This document shows positions 42,401 through 55,100 of a stretch of 64,000 nt of DNA, piece by piece. The DNA comes from Mesaphorura yosii (taxonomy: Eukaryota > Arthropoda > Collembola > Poduromorpha > Tullbergiidae), in the NCBI GenBank assembly GCA_009869945.1, contig WIXG01000100.1:1-64000 (forward strand), given 5' to 3'. Numbering within the stretch: position 1 is the stretch's first letter; the number at the start of each line of letters is the position of its first letter. A model generated the notes under the pieces. That model ran no database searches. It was not told the DNA's origin and saw only the letters and a program-made list of their open reading frames with translations. The position numbers and the translations under genes were made by a program.

Positions 42401-43859
42401 CAACGTTGCGGTTTTTATAATCGCCTTGGCGCTACTTGCATTTATCGCCATTACTAACGAAAGCAGCAATTAAGTGCTGGATTGGCTTCAGCATTTCATT
42501 CCACGATTTTACGATAAGTTTGCGCTCTTGATCGCCATAAAGATACAGCTTCACATTAACGTGCATTATGATAACTTGTTTTGCAGACAGTAAATGAGCC
42601 CAATCAAGACTGTCTTGACTCGAGTGTCGATTGTATTTCTCTCGCTTTCTCCCACCGTTCGCAAATACAAATACTGCTCTTAATCTGAACTTGGCATAGA
42701 ATCATGTTCCTACGAGTATACTTTTATTGGACGGTGTAAAAGAGAAAAATAAAATAGAAGTGGAAAAAAGATATTCTCCAACATTTAATCTAATATAGAG
42801 AAAATAAATCCCCATTTACCCTGACAGACTTGGAGATATAGTTCTAATTTGAGATCAAATTGTCAGTTGGCATGGTATACCATCGATGCGGGTCCGGGCG
42901 GGCAGGCAGTAGCACAGTGAGCGATATGAAGCAGGCAGGAGAAAAATGTTATTTCCTGAGAGTCCCAAATGATTTTCAGTGTACAGCTTCTTTTCTCGCT
43001 CTTTCTCTGTTCCTGCCGCTGCGATATTGTTGCGTTTATAAAATACAAGACAGGTTTATATTGCACAGTCGTTACGACGGCAAAGGTCCACGATTATACG
43101 GACAGGTCATCTCATCGCAGTGTTGCCAGCCACAGCCACGGGAAGGTACGAGGTAATGGCGCTGTTGGACTGTGAAGATTTCGGACGAGAGGCGAGTCAT
43201 CAAGTCAACAAGTGAACTCCATAAAGAAGGGAAACAAGGCATTTTACAGCCTGCACTTGTTTTTTTTACTGCGACTTTTCTTTTTTCAATTTTGAGTCAA
43301 CCTCTTAACTCTTCCGCTCCTGCCCAATATTCCTTTCACCTCAGCACTCCTGCTATGCCTTTTTTCTGTGTTACTCGCAACGCAGCCTTTTCCGAGTTAG
43401 AGAAGTGCAAGAACACGTAACATGAATTTGAGAATCTGTACAGTGGACGAATATAATTCAATTTACACGTCCTAGCGCATAAATTTTGCCTTCACGTTGT
43501 ACTCTTCACTAGACATCATAAACATACAATCATGTCATGCTAATCAAGTGTGCCTGCTCGAAATTGTGAATCTGGACACTGTGGTCATAAACTGATCCGG
43601 GTCGCAGCACTAAATTTCTCGAACTTTATGGGTCTCGCAAATTGATTTCGGTTCGGCCCTAAATTTTACGGTCGCACTGCCCAGCAGAGAAGAAGAAAAA
43701 GCAAGAAACATTTCGAGTTCGAATGACACGAGCGGCCGAGTCAAGCTTTTCTACTTCTCCTTCCCTTGCCTTCGTTCTCCTAATTCTCAATTATGCATAT
43801 TTGTTGTCTCTCACTTTACTTTCTCCGATAGATTTCAGTCACAGCAGTCAAATGGCGTA

Positions 43860-43935
43860 GCAGTGAACAGCGAGCGGGCGGGCGCGCGGTTGTTTGCGCC
43901 GTGGCGGCGCGCGTATGGCATGCCAAAGTGTGAGT
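43860..43935. other. CpG-rich patch in AT-rich surroundings
   Basis: A dense cluster of CG dinucleotides, including GCGGGCGGGCGCGCGG and GGCGGCGCGCG, in otherwise AT-rich DNA. It could be a promoter or enhancer core; no gene is attached to it. Confidence 0.35.
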
Positions 43936-46900
43936 GTGACACACGAGCCCCTGGGAAATTGTTCTAAATAACAGAAAGAAGGCTGCCTAATATGCATATT
44001 ATTCACTGTACCAGTCTAAATGCGCTGTAAAAATGCGCGTGGGGTGTGAAATGAGAATTTTTGATCCGACAAGAAATACGTAATCATAACAACTCGACTC
44101 GAAATTAGACGTTTACCATTTCCATTTCCACGGAGAACGTCATTTTTAGAGTAGAGCATTTTTACAAGTCAGGAAGATGCTCAGGCACTTGAGTCATGAA
44201 GGATATGCCATTACGGCTCGTATAAAACAAAAAGAAATCCGCATAATGACTTTCTTCATCCGAGCTCTTTCATCTCCGACTTTCGAGATTCGAGCCCGAG
44301 TCCGGACACTGAAGCGTACGATCAATGAATATTCTTTCTACTTTATAAATAAAATTCCAGGATTTTCATTTTGAGTGGTCAAAATCAATCGCAACATGTG
44401 CGGAAGCACATGACGCTCTTTTTTAACAACATTAATAATCATCCGAAATTTGCGTGTGTGCACGAGTTATCGGCACTTGATTCGATTCGTTTCGAGTACT
44501 GCCATAAAAACAGGTGCACGCACACCGCAAAGTAAAGCACGAGTAAAGAAAAGGGTGAAAATGAAAACGAGAGAGCAGAGCACTGACGAGCTTCGCAGGT
44601 AAAAGTACAAAATAGATTGGCTGCTTATTAAAGTAATGAAGTGGTATAACATGTCGAGTCATCATCGAGCCGAAGATTTCGACCGCTGCGTGACTTGTCC
44701 AGAAATACAAGCAGAATGTTAGCGGCCCGTGGCGCTTACACTTGACGTGCTTATCTTTCGATTCCAACACGATTTTTTTGTACTTGTAGCATGAGCACGG
44801 GATTCTTGCATGATTTTGGAAACAATATTGCACTTTAAGATATTAAAAATATGTTCGAAAAATAAATGTATTTTATTCCGATTTAAATGTGGTGATTCGG
44901 CATGAAACCATTGAAATACTTTTTCGTCATCGGTTCTATGTTATGTTCTGCGTGCTACGTACGGAGGTGGCAGGCAGGGAAAGACAATAGAAAGTGGAAA
45001 CATGAGAAAGGTGGAGAAGAAGCAGCTAAAGAATAGCTGCAAATACAATACGATGTAACTTGCAATGGGAGGGTTGGAACAGGAGCATGAAGTGGAATAC
45101 GCGAGCGTGCGTTGTCGTTGTTGCAGCTTTCATCGTTAACAGTATGCAAAACGCAGTTCGTATTCGTTCGCAGCTTGAATTAAAAAAGGCAATTTCTATG
45201 ATCAAGTTGATAATCGAAATGTAAGGCGAATCCTGCTACTGCCGTCCGCACGAAAATTTCAAATTCGAATGAGTACTGAAATATAATATGATTAACAGCG
45301 CACTCGACTCGGTATGACCGCTCTGGTCTGTTTAAATGGAAAATGATGTACAATCAGACACCTTCTTGACCCCGACGCTTCCGGCTGATCGGCTGCCGTG
45401 TGCCGGTCCCGACGCTGCAAAAGAGAGAGCGCCGTAAACGGAACGGGTGCGTGAAGGGGAAACTGGAAATTGAAGACACGTGAGTTGACACACGAACCAC
45501 TTCCAAGACACGTGCACTGATTATGTTGTGATTCGATGACCGAAAAATCTGTTGGGAGGTTCTCACATCTCGAATCGCGGCACCAACACGCTCTCAGTGG
45601 ATACCCGGCAGATTTTTTAATTGAGGAAATGATTGTCGGTTTTGTAAATCGAAGGAGCGGTCTGCTGCCCACAGGACATGAAGAATGTAGGCCTGCATTA
45701 TTCAGTTGCCGGCCCCCGTGCTGGAATATAGTGGTCTCAGTTGTTCTCTGCCTTTGATGCGTTGGCCGTGATTAATAAATTGATTCGTACCAGTTTACGC
45801 GTCTCATAAATCTAATAGATTGAGATTTTATCATATAAATGAATTGTTGATAGAAACCGAACCAGCGCGGTGCATCCCGCTTCCAGTGCAACGATTTACC
45901 TTTGAATTATTTAGCAAGAAATAAAAAAGAGCAGCTTGGAATTCATTTCATGCTCAATTTTGCTTCATCCTTTCTTTCAATTATCGTTCTCCCGTTTGTA
46001 ATCTGAAAACAATGAACGATTGAGTGATCTTTCTGTAATGTTCATGTTTTCAGGCAACTGGCAATTGCTGCCGCTGCGACCGAATAAAATGCACAATGCA
46101 ACACAAAGCGAGCACAGATTGAGACGCTTCCCCTAATTTTCGCGTATGCTCTCATTACGGAGCATATGTGAAAGAGTGGCCCAGACACAACACCACGCGG
46201 ACACGAAGTAATGAATTACGCGAGGCACAGCAGGAGAAGAGCAGCGAGTATTGTTATTGTTCTCATTTTTGGTCAACCCCCTTCGTTCATGGTCCTTTTT
46301 ATGCGGTATTATGAAATAAACGTGAAATATCTGCTCCTGCAATTTTGTATGCACTTCTTCGCTCCGACTGTGGACGGACTGCGCTGAGTGATTTGGGTTT
46401 TAGAATCGGCGCGGACAGACGGGCGAACTGTGAAGAAAATTAACACATACTAATATTCGTTCTCGGCGGTAGAGATGGAAAGGCAATTAAAAAGCTCTCA
46501 ACTTCCTGTCATAAACCCGAGCAAGCACTTTTGGTACATTTCCGGAGACTAAAGAGCCCATCGCCCATCACAGGAGCAGAAAATTATTAATCCTCTTTGG
46601 AGAATTGCGTAATGTTTTAATTCTAATCGATTTGGAACGACTATCCGGAGAAGTTCAATGATTTCGGACGCTCTTCGCCGTTTGTTTTTTGGATTACAGT
46701 ATTTGTGTTATTCTGTGAAGATTCCCGAGTAGCACGTCTCCTCGGGAAGAGGAAATTATGGATTTGTAAAGCTAAGACAAAAGCCCGGGACGAGTGATTA
46801 ACACAAGACAAGAGTGGAGCTTGTTAATAATCATCCATAATAATAATTATTTGGTGTCTCAAAAGTGCTAAATTGCTTTTCTCTCTGCTTTGTGCTTCTT

Positions 46901-48612
46901 CAAACTTTGGATTTTAGTCGCATTAGTGTCTAGCACTTGGCCTTTTAACTCCAATCCCGCTTTGCTCTGCACTAACTCAGCGAGTCTCGTTTCTCTCGGC
47001 TCTGTGTTGGGATCCTCTGCCAGCAGCACTGTTGTTCAGTTCCCCTTGATAGTGAAAGTTTGTAATTAGTTATTTTGATCCCCAAAAGTCATTGCTTTTG
47101 CTAGGATTTGTTTTCGGAATAATTAATCTCGTGACTACGGAAGTTCATCAACGCGGATCTACTGCACGGGCATCTCACGACTGCACTGCAAAAGACAAAG
47201 AGTACATTCCGGTTTCGGTCTCTTACACGAATCGAGAGCATGTTTACAAAAATTATGGAATGCAACGTCGTGTCGCGTCGTCGTTGACGTCGGAGTCGAC
47301 TCTTACCCGAAATCATAATTCAAAATGTTTACAGTTTGTGCCTAAACGGCTGAATATGGACTGCACGCCAGAGTCTATATTTCATGCCTCATTAAGCATC
47401 AACTCGAAATGCAGTGTAATGCAAGTGGAGCTACAATGTAATAAAGGGGCTTGTTCTCTTTCCTCAAAATAAGTTACAACATGGGCAGTGCACGTTGCAT
47501 TGTTTTGTTGTATTGATACAGCGAATGTATGAATCTGGATTTTAATGTTCGTGATCATGTTTTGACCATTTGGTCAATTCCTTTCTCCCTTTCTGTCATT
47601 ATTAGCGTGCCTTTTTTGCAATAAAATCCATCTGTTCCCAAATCGACTGAAAATTAAGATAGACTCTCCATTATATGTCAAATTCCTCTTTTCCATTGTT
47701 ACATTTCTCATATTTCCCTTCCTTCTCTCCGCTACGAAATGCATTGGGCTCTGGTTTGTCGGCCGTGCGTTGCAGAGGGCAATTAATTGTTGTGACCGGA
47801 TCGGATTATCAATGCCAAGCAGTTTAAAACTGAATACAATTGCGGTAATGATATTTTATTCTTCTAAGGTAGTGTAGGTAGTGTTCTCGTACACTTGTAA
47901 AGGCTGCGTCATTCATTCTTGTGTTCGTGTGCTTACAATGACATAAAGATAATTTGAATGGTCAGGCCTGAATGAATCTGGGTTTCGTTGAGCGCCGCGC
48001 CAAGCAATGCTTCGTTCGCCAGCGCATTAAGCGTGGTAATTCGTAGCCATGGTCGTCATGCCGTACCTGCCTTTTCAGTTTTTCAATTTGTTTTTTCGCT
48101 GCTTCTGTTAAAAAGGAAGGAAGGAAGACAGAAAGTGAAATTCGCAGGTTGGCATTGTTTCATGTGAACCAGGAAACTTTTGTTCCGTGTGTGAGACCAA
48201 CGCGCAGCGCAGCAGCTTGTTTCTGGTCATGCAATACCGTACTTACTAAAAAGTCTAATCAAACGTGCCTTTGTCATATGTCACGTAATGCTGAGGCCGG
48301 CCGCTTCGCTTCGTGCGGTTGCAATGCATGGGAACCTGCGTCGTGTCGCGTCGCGCCGCTACGCTTTCGCTTTGTGGCAGGAATGGAAGTGAAGGGGGCA
48401 CATTCCACCGTTTGAACTGTGCTCTGCTCCACGCTTGAAGTGCAACAATCGGGCCGTGTCAGTCAAATCATGTGTCCCTTATCCTGACTGGTCTACGCTG
48501 TGAGAATAAATCACCATTTGGATAGCCGTCTGGTGGAATGCATGAAAGATGAGTTATTGGATGCGTGGATGCGTTGCGTAGATTGTGCCACTGATAGCAA
48601 TAATATTATAAC

Positions 48613-48630
48613 AATGATGACGATAATGAT
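48613..48630. repeat. Imperfect (GAT)n microsatellite
   Basis: Repeated GAT/GAC/AAT triplets, six units long. Confidence 0.6.
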
Positions 48631-49946
48631 GATGATGATTATTGCGGAGGAGGGACGAATGATTATGCTTGTAAGGGATCGTTCGGATGAACTCCACCGC
48701 AAAACTTTGCCAGGGCATATACCGGAAACGAGGAAATATGCGCATGCGGTAAAACGGTAACTCACAAATCGGAAGTGTAAAGTAATGTACGAGTGATTCA
48801 GAAAATACGTCAGATTCCAAAGCAGATGGTCGACTCTTTTATTTCTCCTTCCGTGCACCGTGTGAATGAAATTGGAAGGATGCAAATGATGATTCAACTG
48901 GGACCAGGACGAGAATCAGATTAACAGATCGGATGGATGAGGAATTGGCGTGGTCAAGTGGGGATAAATACGGCATGTGCAGATGAATGCACCAGATTAC
49001 GTTTCCTGGAACACAAACTGGAATTAGACAGGTGAAATTTCGGAACCATTTGGCTTGAACCCGGCAGTCCGTACACTATGTAAAGCTGACAAGTACTGCC
49101 ACGGCTCAAAATTGTTAGAAAGATCAAATCGAGTGAACTGAGCCGGGATTCTACAATGAACTCTCGCCCTTTACAAGGCGATGAGACAATAACAATAAAA
49201 CAGGCACAAAAGAGCAGCGGCAAAGGCAAAAGCTAAAGGCGACCCTGTGCATTGTGAGTTGATGATGATGACAGCCGGAATTGTTAAAAAATGTCACGAA
49301 ATTATGAGACCCTCAGATGTCTGCCTCACTTCATTTTAACAACAGCGGGCTCTCACAATAAAATCAGATACGTACTTGAGTGCAATGAATAAAACAACTA
49401 ATCGCATTGTTGTCGCTCACGCGTTGTGAGCCGAATCCGAAAACTTGGTCGTGAATATAATAAGGGTGTCAATGTCAACCAATTGTAAACAAAAGTGGCA
49501 TTGCATTTGCATTGAGTATGTTCAAAATCATTTTGCCCATCATTTTAACGTTTATTTCTATGCATTGTTGGAGAGAAATTTACAAAATGGACATCAACGG
49601 CAACAGCGACGTAACGAACGCACAAACTGTTAGAAGAAATTAGGAATTGAAACGCGGCGAACAGGTTGGCGTTGTTGCGTCTCAGACGAGCAGCGTTTTA
49701 TGCTGGGCCGGTCTTCTTTCTCCGTTCCATGCTACTTTCTCGTTCGTGCACATTGCCATCCCTTTGTTCTGTTGTGATTCGGGATTTCAGGAGGAAATGG
49801 CGGAGTTTGATGGGAGGTGGTTCTGGGGTAGAGGTATGTTTTCATCGTCAGCGCATCGCTCGCTCGTACAGACCGCTTCCCCACTCCAGGCACACTTTTC
49901 TCCGTGCAGTGCAGCGCAGTGTTTTTCATGAATTTCTCCTGTAAAA

Positions 49947-49970
49947 GGCAGGCGGGCAGGCAGGCAGGCG
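49947..49970. repeat. (GGCA)n / (GGCG) tetranucleotide microsatellite
   Basis: Six tandem tetranucleotides: GGCA GGCG GGCA GGCA GGCA GGCG. The same unit recurs near 56530-56560 (complement), 58052-58067, 63190-63210 (complement) and 63430-63445. Confidence 0.8.
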
Positions 49971-50717
49971 AAGTAAGGCACGGAAAGACAGTGAATTTCT
50001 CTTGTCTTTCCCGCTTGCGATACGAGAAGTATTGAGTCCGTGTACTGGTAGCCTACGCCACACGTACGCGGGCGAGTGCATGATCACAAGGAGTAAAACA
50101 GGTGGAGTGGAACAAGTAAAAATTCCTATTCCATTTCCCAAATAAAGTACCTACTCTTCATTGGTTTGGGTTTTTCGTAAAAAGTACATCACGCTGGAAA
50201 TTTGGAGGTTTCTCTTTCGCTGCTGAAACTGGACACCGGAGAAGAATTCCCGTCGTGGAGCAATTGTTCTCATCCATTCATTTGCTCGAGTCAGTCAGAT
50301 CCAGTCAGGAGGCCAGTTTCTCTGTCTCTCCGAGCGCTTGACGAGTTTAACGCAGCATTTTAAGTACCTAAGTACTAAGCAATACTGAACCTCAGCCACA
50401 GTTTAGCAATATCGTAATTCTCAAAGAAGACTTTACGTTAATCAAAAGTTGTACACGTGTATCAAACTCCGAGAACAATTCTACATTTCACAGTGCAATT
50501 TTCTCACGCGTTAAATTCCGCACTCAGACAGTTTGAAAGTGGATTTCACTTTCTCCCGATGGACAGACATTGATTCTGAAGACTAAAAATCAATTTTGTG
50601 TACTCTACTTCCGTGCATCTTCTGCCAAACTCGATCCGCATTATCTCTGCGAGTGTGAAAGCAAGCAATAAGAAAATCAATGTTAAAAGGTCAGCGTTGT
50701 TTTTGTTGGTTGAATAA

Positions 50718-50725
50718 TATATAAG
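50718..50725 (+). promoter_or_regulatory. TATA box of the unidentified right-hand gene
   Basis: TATATAAG lies upstream of an initiator-like TCATCT at 50754-50759. It is followed by a splice-compatible exon ending TTGA|GTAAGT at 50931. The TATA-to-initiator spacing (about 38 nt) is slightly longer than usual, so the exact start site is uncertain. Confidence 0.45.
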
Positions 50726-51153
50726 ACTTCAACAACCAAACGCAGCAGCGCGCTCATCTTTTCATCTGCAATCTGTAATTGTGGTGATACCAAGTGTCAA
50801 GACGGAGGTCAATTGCTCATCGCCAAACCTCACCGCCGCACCGCGTGCGAACGAGTCGAGTCTAGTGCCGAAATAATTGTAGCCGAATTCTTAACTCTAT
50901 GCTAGATTAAAAGTGATTTTTCAACTCTTGAGTAAGTGCTTCTCTGTTCCGTAAATGTCGTTCTGTTAATTTCAACGTGCAACCAGCATCAATACTGACT
51001 TGATCTTCTTGGTTTCACATTTTTGCAAAGTCGTGATTCGTTTTCTTTCCAAGTTTGATTGTTTTCATCGGTGATAGCGTGTCAAGGATTTTTCGCACTT
51101 TTTTGAAATTAGTATTGCATTTTTGCAAGTCAGCATACTTATCAATATTTTAG

Positions 51154-51581
51154 AGTGGTCTATCGGCACGACAATTAACTGAACACAAAACACAGACAAA
51201 GAGCAAAATATGATGCATCGAGGTTTGAGACAATTTTCTTATACTCTTTTATTCATTGCTTACTAATTCAGTGTAATTCCGCTAAAAATCCCAATCCTGT
51301 AGATTTTGAGCACAAAGCGTTTTGGTGTTACCTTCTTGATTGAGCTCTGATTTCTTGTCTTTGCGCACCGGAAATCCGGCAATCTACTTTCTTCTGATTC
51401 AGGCGGGGCTCCTGGCGCCCCATCCTACTATCCGGCGGCTGTAGCCATGTATTCGACCGACAAAGTAATGAATGGCAAACCGCTTGGATCGTCAATCTCT
51501 TCGCCTGGTAGCTGCTTCCCAGGAAGGTACTCGCCGACTTATCGTGGACCTGATCCGATGAGAAGATGCGTCAATCCAACG
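51154..51581 (+). CDS. First coding exons of an unidentified gene continuing beyond the right edge
   Basis: A non-coding first exon (about 50750-50931, donor GTAAGT) appears to splice to an exon at 51154-51222. That exon has a strong acceptor (CAATATTTTAG) and contains ATGATG at 51210. It ends MMHR-G in phase 1 at a weak GTTTGA donor. The next exon, 51403-51581 (acceptor TCTGATTCAG), continues in frame: GAPGAPSYYPAAVAMYSTDK, then VMNGKPLGSS, PGSCFPGRYSPTYR and DPMRRCVNPT; 64 codons in all, phase 0 at the end. It ends at ACG|GCAAGT, a GC-type donor; without splicing the frame stops 15 codons later. The composition (Pro, Gly, Ser, Tyr, Arg) resembles the disordered N-terminus of a regulatory protein, but I do not recognise the family. 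Phase agreement across two introns is the main support. Confidence 0.55.
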
Positions 51582-52120
51582 GCAAGTCTGCTTTCTTCCT
51601 TCCACATTTCTTTATCGCATCGGTAAAAATCTTGGGTGGGAATTCATTGAGAGAAATCTGCTAAACACGAAGGCAAATCGGTTTGAAATTTGCAATGACT
51701 TAATGGAACCCTTGCTAATTTGGCTAACGAAATCGTTAGTGATGTTCAATTTGTACCGGCACAGCAAAAACAGTGTCACTCCTGTTAAAAATTAAAAAGA
51801 AATAGGGAAACGATGAATGATATTAAACTTGAATTAAAGGATTTAAAAAAGTCGAGACGAGAGTACAAAAAAGTGTCTGAGAAATGAATAAAGCGAGAAG
51901 ATTAAGCGAGGCAACTCATTAGAGGCTCGTGTTAAGTTGATTGCAGTAATGAAAGAGTAATAGGTGAAAAGATAAATGAATAGAAAAAGTTTACAGAGAA
52001 AAGAAAGCCTCGCTTAACTCTTGAGAAGAGATGCTTGTGAAAAGGGGGAAGATAAGCTGGCAAATTGACTAATTTTTACTCCGTTTTATTAACCCGAAGC
52101 AGTGAGTAGCGTCTTGAGAA

Positions 52121-52142
52121 GATGATGATTACGATCATCATC
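52121..52142. repeat. Perfect inverted repeat with tetraloop
   Basis: GATGATGAT - TACG - ATCATCATC, 9-bp arms with a 4-nt spacer. Confidence 0.75.
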
Positions 52143-55100
52143 ACCACTCAGGAAGGAGACACTCAGAATGGGTTACGATTGTTGTAATACAATGAAGCAA
52201 TCAAGCGAGTAAAAGGCAAAGAGAGAATCATTTTTGTTCTCTCAAATTGAAAAAGTTTCTCCGAGTGAGCGCCTGCCTACCTTTCCTATTTTATTTCTCA
52301 AGACGGAGCTCTTTTAACGAAATTGTTCCTGAAACAATGACAATTTACAATTCTTTTCACAGTTTTTCTTTCAACACTTTTGCTCCCCATTGCATTTTAT
52401 TTTTGTACTGCACGATGAGATAAATTGAAGGCTGAATTTTGCTGGCCTAAGAAAGAGCGTCAGTCAGAATTTCTTGCTTGCTCGCTCGGCAATTATCGTA
52501 AATGATTTCCAGCGAATGGGATCAAATGGTTTGCATACACGACGTTTCGTTTTTATGATGTGGTTTCTTCGCAGAATATTTGCGGTGCATTTATAGCAAC
52601 ACGAAAGGCAGTCGGTGAAAACCTCTCGTGCGAGAACACAATGCACACAATAGGATACTCGATCTTCGTAGAGGTAAAAAGAAAATATTGAGCGCGGCGG
52701 CAGCACACACGGCATTTCTTTTCTTTCGTGGAGTGAGGAGTACATTTCACTTTCATTTTATAGCTTTTCGTGACTTGTTGTTTTCTGCTGTCTTGGTCTT
52801 GAAAAATAACGACAACCCAGTCAGAGTCAGAGTGAGGCGGGCGAAGAAGGAAGGGGAACTCGAGCAGAAAAGGAATAAAATGATCGCTTTTGGGCTTTAC
52901 AATGTCTTTGTATTTCTCATACTCATATTGCTTTCTTCTGCCGTAACACTTAGCTCGTGTACCTCAACACTTGCTTTTGTTTCAAAATTAAACCCAAGAG
53001 ATGCGGGAAATATATGGAGGATGGTGAAGGAAGAAAATGAATACCGAAAAAACACAATAAAAATGCAGACCACATGTTTTATAGCCATTCTCGTGATCTA
53101 TTCTGCAATACACGAATGTTCACGTATTAGGACATAATGTTATGTCTCTCCGGATTCTAAAATTGCACGCGAGATGCGCGCACGTACTTGCACAGGGCAC
53201 GGTGGGGCGAGCACAAGGGGCAGCCGGGAATTGTTGGCGGTTCGAGTTATGAGACTTCATCCGCTCGCAACTTCTCCTGCTCGGATGGGGATCTCTTCTC
53301 CGTGGAAATAAATGGCAGAAACTGCAATTGGATTTAAATTGGACGAGGAAGCAAATTACATTCGGGTACATGAAATACCCTCATAACATGAAAAAGCCAT
53401 AATTTGATGTGATTTATAGTTTTTCCTGCACTGAGTTCAACCAAATTCCTTCAATCTAGATTCCGACATAAGGCGAGCACTGACTGACTTTGTATACGGG
53501 ATCACGTTAAAGTTCGTATTAAAAGTGGCATCAGTTTAATTAAACGCGAACGCATTAAATAATTACCCGACTTGCCGGAGAATTTGGTAGCAGCGAGCAC
53601 GACGTGTGGTTGGCCGAGGGAGGTTGACAATAGCGAAGGCAGACGTGAGAAGGAAGGATAAAGCCGTAAACCACCAGCCAGCACCAATGGGCTCATGTGT
53701 GGGAAATCTTGTAATACATATTATTGAGTTAGATTGGATTACGTTGACTTGCACGTATTCTTCCCAATGTTATTACTCAAAGACCCAATAAGAAAAACTT
53801 CATCTCATTTCTCCTCCCCAACCTGACCTTTTGTTATTGCACGTAGCGAGGAGAAGCTAGAAGCAGAGCACAAACTCGTCTGGTCTGCCCGCAACACGAC
53901 GAGCACGCTCTGCACCCTTCTCTACTCTTCCGCTCCCGGTCGTACACGGTTTCTATTCTTTCTTGCCAGAGTTTACTGTACTTTGAATTCTGATTCTTCC
54001 AATTATGCACTCCTCAACTAATGGCGACACTTCATTACAAACGAGTTCAGATACAATATTTATGGCGATCAGTCTCTGATCTTAACTACGGGGCTCCTGT
54101 CAGTTCCAGATTCCTAATCAAAATTCATAATGGACATAATCGGAAAGGGTGGCAGAGTGCTGAATTCGATCTAGTTTCCCCAACTGAAGTATAATTTTCT
54201 TCCTAAACAAATCAAAACAATGTTTTATGAGCTCTCAATAGGATTGAATTTTTTTGAGGGTTGTTTTCCCAGCGGGGGGCCGCTTTCATGTTATTATAAT
54301 CTATTACACAAAAACGAAGATAAAAGAGGCGCACAGTCAGAAAATCATGTTACCAGGAGTATCCCGTCAGGGCAGACAGAGCGACGTGCCAAAGAGCAAG
54401 CGTGCTGCGTGCACCCTCAATTTTTATTACCTCTTCCGGGGATGATCACTCCTGCTACTAGTTTATTAAGAAAAAGATGAGTAGGTAGCATATGCGTAGT
54501 TATTACGCGATTGCGATTGCGCTCCCGACACACACAAAACATGAACGGTCGCCTAAGCACAATGAAGCGAAGTGCAACAAAGCAACGTTACGAGAAGGGT
54601 GTCGGTGTCGTTGGCTGGCCACGCGGTGGCTGGGACCAAAAAAGAGCAGCAGCAGCGGCAGTCAGTCACTCGACGGAGAATGAATCCTTAATTTGATTTT
54701 GATAACAAGTTAATGTGAAGCTTTTGCTAGATTACCACCATCAAAACAAAGTTTGGAGCTAATCTTTTTTCTCCTGTCAAATCCCAAAATCACTCGATCC
54801 TCGTTTCATCCGCCGCATTATTGCCATTATGCATTATACGAGCACGGAGGCTCAACTCGCTCCTCTTGAGTGATTGACTCTTTTACACTGTCACGCCATA
54901 ACAACGAAAATCAAATCAGTGCTTGTATGTAACATCAAACAATTGACAAAGCACACTTGCGTTCCTACTGCTTATATCGTCCTGTATATTGAATTACAAT
55001 CACTCCAGACCAGCACGTACCGTGTCGCCGACGAAATTTGCTTTTGATGAACAGGCGATGCAAAGTACTTTTATTATTTTGCCGCAGTTAATGAAACAAG

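Larger units (their letters stand above)
30415..50700. other. About 20 kb gene-poor region
   Basis: After the RhoGAP stop codon no frame shows recognisable domains or consistent splicing. Frames of 100-134 codons (e.g. 44432-44833 minus, 45292-45672 minus, 47092-47472 plus) are within chance expectation for this AT-rich DNA and mostly lack an ATG start. The region holds AT-rich low-complexity DNA at 31.8-31.9 kb, short GGCA-type repeats, and GC-rich patches near 33.4 and 43.9 kb. It could be regulatory DNA of the unidentified gene starting at 50.7 kb; that is inference. Confidence 0.5.

Noticed and set aside
47092-47472. 126-codon plus-strand frame with signal-like hydrophobic start
   Set aside because: It begins at TTG rather than ATG, has no splice context or domain, and is within chance expectation for 64 kb of AT-rich DNA.
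48511-48897. 128-codon minus-strand frame over 48.6 kb
   Set aside because: It is opened by the GAT microsatellite (poly-Ile/Val run) and has no protein-like features.
52628-53137. 169-codon plus-strand frame with two hydrophobic segments
   Set aside because: The first ATG is at 52880, leaving 85 residues; no homology recognised, and a frame this long is expected about once by chance in such a window.
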